From Serinus canaria (taxonomy: Eukaryota; Chordata; Aves; Passeriformes; Fringillidae), in contig NC_066315.1 in the NCBI RefSeq assembly GCF_022539315.1, positions 20,187,649 to 20,251,648 on the forward strand: 64,000 nt of DNA, written 5' to 3'. The notes under the pieces are model-generated. The model did not search any database, was not told the DNA's origin, and saw nothing but the letters and a program-made list of their open reading frames with translations. Below, in pieces: positions 57,576 through 64,000 of this stretch (its first letter is position 1; every line of letters begins with the position of its first letter). The position numbers were made by a program, and so were the translations under genes.

Positions 57576-60500
57576 CTGTATCTGTGTATTTGTGCAAACA
57601 AATTGAAAATTATTTGTTAATACAGTTCAAGTAATGAGCCATTTCTGATCACTTTTTGCCAGTGGAACATGGCATCATTTGAAACCATTAGGAGAATAAT
57701 GCTGTATAATTAAGTAATGTTTCCTACATGAGGACAGTGTTGGGTGGAGTGGCTGACATATACAAATGATGATAAGTAATGATGTTTAAATGGTAGTTAA
57801 GATTTATCTATGACATTATATATCTATGCCATAAAATTTATCTATGGTAAACATAGATGTGAGGCTCATAGAAATTAAAAGTAAATTCTCTCCAGCTTTA
57901 GCTGAATTAAAAATTGAACAGTTCTTGGTAAACAGCAATTATCAGCTTAGTGTCAAGGTCGTGGATACAGAAGGAAATAGATAGGAGAAATACAAACAGA
58001 ATATAGCCAAAGCAGGTGCAGTGGTTTTATGGCAGTCTGTGCAGAATAGGAGAGGGAACTTTTAGCAGCAGCGCTCTGTATGGTATGAGTAGTGCTTTTA
58101 TGCTTAGTTTTTCTACTCTATGTATCAGTGGTGGAGACAGAAGTGGCAGAGCCCTCATTTCTGATGCTTAGCACAACTTTACCTTCCCAAGGGTTCACTG
58201 GTGTGAACACATCAGTAGCTGCTTGGGGAAACAGTTTGGTGTACATTAAACACAGAGATTGTATCAACACTATGAGCAGACACACTTCACTGATTTTTCA
58301 CCTGTCCTGGCACTAGGTTAGGAAGTGTTTATGGAGGTGCCAAGGCAGATGCTTGCCTTGGAAGTTGATTTGTAATTTTGTACAAGCTTCTGTCTCTGTT
58401 CTTAACATTTGCTCAAGAAATGCTACCAACTCAGTCTTCATTCTGAATTAGTATGGCAAATAAAATCAACAGAATTTTTTTAGTTTGACAGATGCTTTGT
58501 TTCCAGAAGTAATGATTTTCAAGCCAGGGGAAAAAAAATCTACAAGGAATTGTTTTGATAGCAGTTTTCTGAATAGCCTGGAGCTATTGATGATGAATAT
58601 AATCAACTAAAAGCTATTAGTGTGTTTTGTACAAAATTGCATAAGATATCAGTTAAGAAGTGGATTCTGCAGAACTCATTTACCATGAGATAATTGTTTT
58701 AGGCTTTGTGTCAGAGAGAGTCTAGAGTTCTCTTCAGTCTCTAGACTAGATCAAGTAATTGCACCCTAATGTATCCATCCTTCTGTGCCGACCACAGCGA
58801 TGACCTTGGGTGAGTAGTTCAGCTAGATAAGGCTGCATTTTAGATATCTGTATTATGTGAGATGAATTCCATCGCCTTCAGGCGCCTTAGCTGAGCCTAC
58901 CTGTGAAAGAGATTATATTGCCATTGCAAGTGGTAATGATTAAACCGGGGAAAATTTGGCACCATTTATTTATGAAAATGAGAAGAAAAATCCCACATCA
59001 CACACATTAGTATGAAACACATCAGTGCTGAAGTGTCTTCTCCACTCTGAATCTAATTTAAACAGCAGCATTCACAATAGGCAGTTTTTTTCCTATTCCA
59101 AGCACTGAACTGACAGGACAGTGATTTTAAGTATCTAGGAATTTTTGGAAAGAAAAGAGAAACATGCAAACAACTTACTTGAGCAGAAATACTGGGATTT
59201 GGGATTAAGGATGGTAAGACCTAAGAGCCTTCTTTGTTTTGTGGAGTTTAACCAAGTGCAACCCAGCCCTCTTGTGTGTCTGAGCAATGTGTGAGGTATG
59301 TGGGCAATGTCTTACTCATATCCACTGTCAGGTCCAAATGACAAATGCAGGAAAGTCTGTGCTCATATGCATTGATCTCTTCCCCAGTGGCTGTTCAGTT
59401 GTTTGAGGGACCATAGGCTGAATGATGTGTTCTTGCTCTGGCACTGCTGTCCCATGCTGCAAACAGCAGCTAATGATGGCAGTGACTGCCAGGTGTGAGC
59501 AGGTCTGGTCAGGGCTATAGCTCTCAGCTCCTGTCCCCAGGTGTGAGCACCACTGCACTGGCTCACTCTCACTCACTTTAGTTTCACTGCTGTTCTCACT
59601 ACAGTGCTCTCTGTCTTTCTGTAGGAGGCATTTTGGATCAGGCTCTGGTCTCTCAGTACCTTGCAGGAGGATCAGCAACATACTTCATGTCTAGCCTGTG
59701 GTCCTGTCCAGTTTTTGTTCAGTCATGATGTTCAGTCCAACTATAGAGTAGCTGGACATAAAAATATACACATATCAAACTATTTTCACTATTTTCTATG
59801 TGATAACACATAGAGCTGGTATGCAGAGCAGCCTGACTGTTGAGCTCTCCATGCTTCCTGCGTGGTGGTGCCAGGCTTTTTATCTGAAGGTCCCAGAATT
59901 AGCAGGTGCTCCCAGGTGCTGAATTTGGTCACCAGAATACGTCTGTCACAAACTCCCAATTTTTTATAGTTAACTTACAAATAACTTTAAAAAAATCAGT
60001 CTTTTCTATTGTATGTTTCCTTTTTTTTTTTTTTTTGGGAAAGGTAACTTTAATTTATAAGATTCACTGAGCTGGGTATAAATACAGTGGGACCAGCAGC
60101 ATGTACTGTTTGCAAACGTAGACCAGGAAAAGTACTTGCCTTACTAACTCATCCAAAGGGCAAGCAGAACCCTGTATTCTCAGATATCTGTAGTACATAC
60201 CAGGAAACAATTTTATCTCTAGTCACCTCCGTGGGAAGCAGGTGCTGTTTTTCTCATTTGCACAGTTTTGTGCAAAGCTCTCACAGCTATTTCCTATTTC
60301 CTCCTGAAAATGGCAATGACTTTCTTTATTGCAAAGGGTATTACAGGACTTACTAATGTAACTTAAGGGACTGTTATCTCTGAAGGCTGTTATATCTGGG
60401 CTTTACAGTGTTCAAATGACATAAATTGTAAAATAGACTTCTGGTTTACTTAGTTTTTAATTCTATTTTAAATAACCTGTGGATAGGAGTTTTGTGTTTG

Positions 60501-61781
60501 AGTTTTCCTGGTGGTTTGCTTTGGTTTGTTTTTAATCAGGTCTTTTATGTACGACATTGCTTGGTTAAGTAAGAAAAGGAAAGCCATACATTCTTCAGAT
60601 ATCTTTCTGTGTCTGTGATTGGTGAGAGTTCTTCACCAGCTTAACCAAAGGTGTAGAATAATATGTGGAATAATGTGTGTCCATCCAGCCAAGGAGTGGT
60701 CAGGAAAATTGAACTCTCAGGAAATGTTACCAGAGGTGACCCATGTTTCAAGGTAGCCCTTGTTAAAATATCTGAAAGAAGTATTCCTAGAGGGAGGGGG
60801 TACTTCCATAATAAGTAACTATCAATAACATTTCTAATTAGAAGCCTTTTTTGCTTGATGGATATCTAGGATAAATATAAATAATAGAAGTAATTCAAGT
60901 GTGTTCTCAAGCAGCTGAGGCATAACACAGAAGTCCTGCTGCAGAAACCTATTTCACTTATTCCAGGTATTTTCTTCCCTTACAGAGATTTTTAGTGTGG
61001 CCACATCTTTTAGTCAGTCAGAGACCGTAAGCATGTGGAGTGAGTGAGAAGTTCTGACAGAGGGGCCAAAGAAGGAATCTGTTGCCCAATACATTCATTG
61101 GTAGAAGCTCCTCTGCTCTAGTCCTGCTCCTCCATATGGCCTTCAGCATTAGTGCCACATGCCCTCTTGTGGCTGGGGGAAAGGTGTTTCCATTTCTCAG
61201 GAGGGGTGAGGCATATCTTAAAATATGCAGAATGATGGACTGCCCCCTGAGGCAAACCTGCTACTGTGTACCGTGGAAGAAAAGCTGAGAAGGGTCTAGG
61301 CAACACCTTGTCAAACAAAATCACAACAAAAAGGAAGGAATGTATTTTCAAAAAGTCTGTCGGTGATTTTATATCTCTGCACCAGAGAATTACAAAAAGC
61401 ACTGTAAGACAGCCATTTATTATACGTGCTTGGATTTAAAATGGAGCAGCTCTGCGTAATGAAGGAATCATTACTGAAATAAAACCCAATGGAAAGATCA
61501 TCTCCTGTTTTATCTTTAATATTAATTTGAACTGCCAAAAAATAGAGATATTTGCAGAATACTAGAATAGTGCGAGGCCATAGAAAATAGCATAATTCAA
61601 AAATTTAGACTGGAAGTAAAATTAAATGAGCCTCTTCAATTTTTTTACAAATTTCTGTCTTTTTTTCTTTTTGTAAACAAATAGTACTTAATACACAGAT
61701 GCAGGTATCATAACAGTTTTTACATGAATCAAAAGATAGTATCATAAACTATGAAGATGATAACCTGAAATGAGCAGTGTT

Positions 61782-61845
61782 TCATAGGTTGGACTTGATG
61801 ATCTCAAAGATCTTTCCCAGCCTAGTTAATTCTGTGATTCCCATC
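61782..61845 (+). repeat. CR1 LINE terminal fragment, sense
   Basis: Contains AGGTTGGACTTGATGATCTC and ends CTAGTTAATTCTGTGATTCC, the extreme 3' end of CR1. Confidence 0.85.
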
Positions 61846-62222
61846 ATAGTCTAGATACAACTGAAGTAACACACAGGGAAAAATAATTTAAAGTAATGAG
61901 TAATGATTTCCCCTGTGTTTAAAAAGGGAGAATTTCTACACTGAGCTAAATAAAGTAATTTTCACATAGTAAATATCTGTCATACTTTCCCCATAACCCC
62001 TCTGGAGCCATCTTTTCAGCCATGCCCATTTATATGAAAAACACATATTCACTCCCCAGACTAAACAACTCTTTAACTCATTGGAAGGAATTTTGAAAGA
62101 TGTGTGTGTTTTTGAGAAGAAAGGAGACTGTTGTCTGAGTAGGAAAACACAAAGCTGGGATAAGACTTCACTGATTTACAGCCTGGTTTTTGGTAGTTGG
62201 ATCACATGGGCATTTGGTCAGA

Positions 62223-62422
62223 CTACATGTCTGACTGTGTGTCTTTTACTTGAATATCCACGGTCGCTTCTGATCCACTCATTCTGGTTGAAATTTGTGG
62301 CAGGTTTTGTCTTTTCCTCCTCAAGCAGAAATAAATTATACTTCCAGCTCCAACTGTTGAAAGGGATAGAAGAATGAGCAGCCAAATGATGCCAGCAGAA
62401 AGTACTTTCTCCATTTTCTCTT
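62223..62422 (-). CDS. MRC1: MRC1-like last exon: transmembrane segment and tail
   Basis: 200 bp. The first two bases complete a split Glu codon; 65 further residues follow before TAG at 62225-62223. A hydrophobic segment (VLSAGIIWLLILLSLSTVGA and beyond) is followed by a CLRRKRQNLPQ stop-transfer and a tail of about 32 residues. LPQ matches the human tail (HLPQ), but no tyrosine is present in the tail. Acceptor ATCCTCACAG. Confidence 0.9.
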
Positions 62423-64000
62423 CTGTGAGGATATACAATGGAATAAAGGTTAAAAGATTTCAGAATTTAGTAATAAATTCTTCTATTACAAGAAAGCAAA
62501 AAATTTCAATGTGCACGTAGATTTTCAGTTCAACATGTGCTTTGGTTTTGTTTTTTTACCAATAACAAACAAAATATAAATAAATCTGATCAAAGCCCGA
62601 TATTAAAAATATAAACATAAAAGTAAATCAGTATTTACTTCAGGGTAATCTCTACATCCTATATTGAGATACAGAGTAAAACTTTATGGACTTTTTATTT
62701 TTAAACAGTCTCAAAGCAAATACTATGAAACGACATAATTCTATTCCTGTTTTATTTTAGCATGCTCTTATTATTTTACTTAAAAGGAAGTATGCTTACC
62801 TGTATTTTCTGTTGACATTTCTTTGTTTTCAGGAGCTTTTGAAAGGAAAAAAAATGTTTATTTTGAATGCTTAAAAAAAAAGGCATTTCAAAGTTCCTAA
62901 GTACCAGTATTTCTGACAATTCCCTCTGAATTCATGTGTTGATGAGAGTCACTCTTCCGGAGGGGTGGAACTAAGCGCGTGTAAAACTCTAGTAGAATGA
63001 TTTGGTCTTTCATCCCAAGAGCATCTGATTTCCTCAGTCATGATACCCAAAACAGCATGTAGAGACAGATTTCTGTTATTTCAAAAAATGTTTTCAAATA
63101 TGTTTATTTCTGAGAATCTCCCCACAGTATCCTTAGTCATTTTAAGGTATTTCCTGAAAGGATGTCTTGAGTGTTAGCAGTGCATCGGGAGCATTTTACC
63201 TGAGCTGAAAAGACTTTTCTATTGTTGTAGCCCCTTCTGTCAGAGACCATTCTATGTCCATGTGGTTCCTATGGTAATTGGTCTTTCTGAACTTAGCAGG
63301 TAATACAAAGGTGAACAGAAATATGAAGTTTAACCAAACAAAATGTCCAGGTTCTATACTACTTTGATTTAATGTCAGTTGGTAAACTAATTTATGCATT
63401 TTCTTACAGATGATAATTTTTCGATCAGGATACTATCAGTATTTTATTAAACATGATTCTATCATATTGTAGATAAATAAAGAGTGCCACTAGAATGTTT
63501 GCCATGCTATTCCTGTAATCCATCAGATCAGTGGTCAGTAAGGAAAGGAATCACCAATTCCAGCATTTCTACAAGACAGTTTGCATTGCACTCACCAGAA
63601 CAAGATTTTCTTTGACAATACATTCAGCTGAAATTAGACAAAGTGTTGCTTTTGAGCTTAGCTTTCACCTAAACTCAGGGGCCTGAAGTATTTATGATGG
63701 CTGCACAGTGCTGATGGTAGTTCTAGAGGATGTAGGGGAGATGCTGCCTTCTGAGAAGGCAGTCAGAAACCATGTGGGTCTTGTCAGTATTTAGGCAGAC
63801 ATTAGAGTCAAATATTACTTACTTTTAATTTTTTTACAGATATATCCTTTTTTGAAAGAACAGAGGTTGGTATTCCAGGAGCCAGATAATGCACATAGTT
63901 CTCCACAGTCTTTAAGCCTTTGGTTTGATGGTTCTCCCAACTGCCAGTTGACAAAATCCATTGCAGATTTATCTGTCCATACCCACTGTCCTAATATTAA
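62223..64000 (-). CDS. MRC1: Mannose receptor C-type 1-like, 3' end only (last three exons)
   Basis: Type I membrane receptor of the mannose receptor family, an endocytic lectin with a cysteine-rich domain, a fibronectin II domain and eight C-type lectin domains. Only the end is in the window: the C-terminal half of the last lectin domain (GQWVWTDK, VNWQLGEPSN, WN, KKGYICKK), a 12-residue linker exon, a transmembrane segment and a short tail ending TQSDM. All joints are phase 1, as in MRC1. In human MRC1 lies immediately upstream of SLC39A12 on the same strand, as here. Chicken has several tandem MRC1-like genes in this region, so this may be one of those paralogues, not the strict orthologue. 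The tail lacks the FENTLY-type endocytic motif of human MRC1. Confidence 0.85.
62800..62835 (-). CDS. MRC1: MRC1-like penultimate exon, 36 bp linker
   Basis: A micro-exon between an acceptor TTTCAAAAG and a donor GTAAGC. Phase 1 on both sides, it encodes TPENKEMSTENT plus a split codon: the extracellular linker between the last lectin domain and the membrane. It is too short for open-frame calling. Confidence 0.85.
62836..63822 (-). other. Intron of the MRC1-like gene
   Basis: A 1 kb AT-rich intron with a strong GTAAGT donor. An open frame at 63196-63399 has no homology I recognise. Confidence 0.7.
63823..63990 (-). CDS. MRC1: MRC1-like exon: second half of the last lectin domain
   Basis: 168 bp, phase 1 at both ends. 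It encodes QWVWTDKSAMDFVNW, LGEPSN, DCGELC, SGSWNTNLC and KKGYICKKIK, with the expected WxW, EPx, WN and YIC signature of a C-type lectin fold. Human MRC1 domain 8 reads TWLWINNSPVSFVNW and YKGYICKR at the same places. The acceptor AG at 63992-63991 is only eight bases from the window edge, so the boundary is not proved; residues beyond it do not align to the family, which supports it. Confidence 0.75.

Larger units (their letters stand above)
55861..62222. other. Intergenic DNA and 3'UTR of the MRC1-like gene
   Basis: AT-rich DNA with CR1 copies at 56985-57575 and 61782-61845. The right-hand part must include the MRC1-like 3'UTR; AATAAA on the minus strand at 61421-61416 and ATTAAA at 61520-61515 are candidate signals. 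The minus-strand open frame at 59328-59681 has no recognisable domain and is not called. Confidence 0.55.

Noticed and set aside
57121..57620. Open frames on both strands in 57.1-57.6 kb
   Set aside because: They lie inside an antisense CR1 fragment.
59328..59681. Minus-strand open frame of 117 residues
   Set aside because: No recognisable domain, no splice or promoter context; length is compatible with chance.

Overview
The window is vertebrate nuclear DNA, most likely from a bird and probably a songbird. The grounds are several CR1 LINE tails, a solo LTR of a type I know from passerine genomes, large AT-rich introns, and the gene order. Reading right to left on the minus strand it holds the 3' end of a macrophage mannose receptor-like gene (MRC1-like) and then one complete gene, SLC39A12 (zinc transporter ZIP12). 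A CpG-rich edge at bases 1-145 may be the promoter side of the next gene. In human 10p12 the order is MRC1, SLC39A12, CACNB2, so the unseen left neighbour is probably CACNB2; this is inferred from synteny only.

Region by region. 1-145: CpG-rich edge. 146-4333: intergenic DNA and the SLC39A12 3'UTR. 4334-36456: the SLC39A12 coding region in 12 coding exons. They sum to 2109 nt with consistent phases at every junction and predict 702 residues plus stop. A likely non-coding first exon ends at 37634. About 37.8-62.2 kb: a 24 kb intergenic interval with no gene I can support. It contains a 26-30 bp minisatellite with block structure (49.3-49.8 kb), an isolated 1 kb GC-rich block (54.83-55.86 kb), CR1 fragments and several perfect short hairpins. 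62223-64000: the last three exons of the MRC1-like gene (end of the last C-type lectin domain, linker, transmembrane segment and short tail).

The two genes are unrelated in function: ZIP12 imports zinc and is mainly neural in mammals, whereas mannose receptors are endocytic lectins of macrophages and endothelium. They share a strand and an ancestral neighbourhood, not an operon. Introns of SLC39A12 hold an ERVL-type solo LTR (19950-20572), CR1 copies and a (GGAT)21 microsatellite. I found no new multi-gene system. The points most worth a second look are the tyrosine-free tail of the MRC1-like receptor, the blocky minisatellite between near-identical flanks, the isolated GC-rich block, and the series of perfect short inverted repeats.
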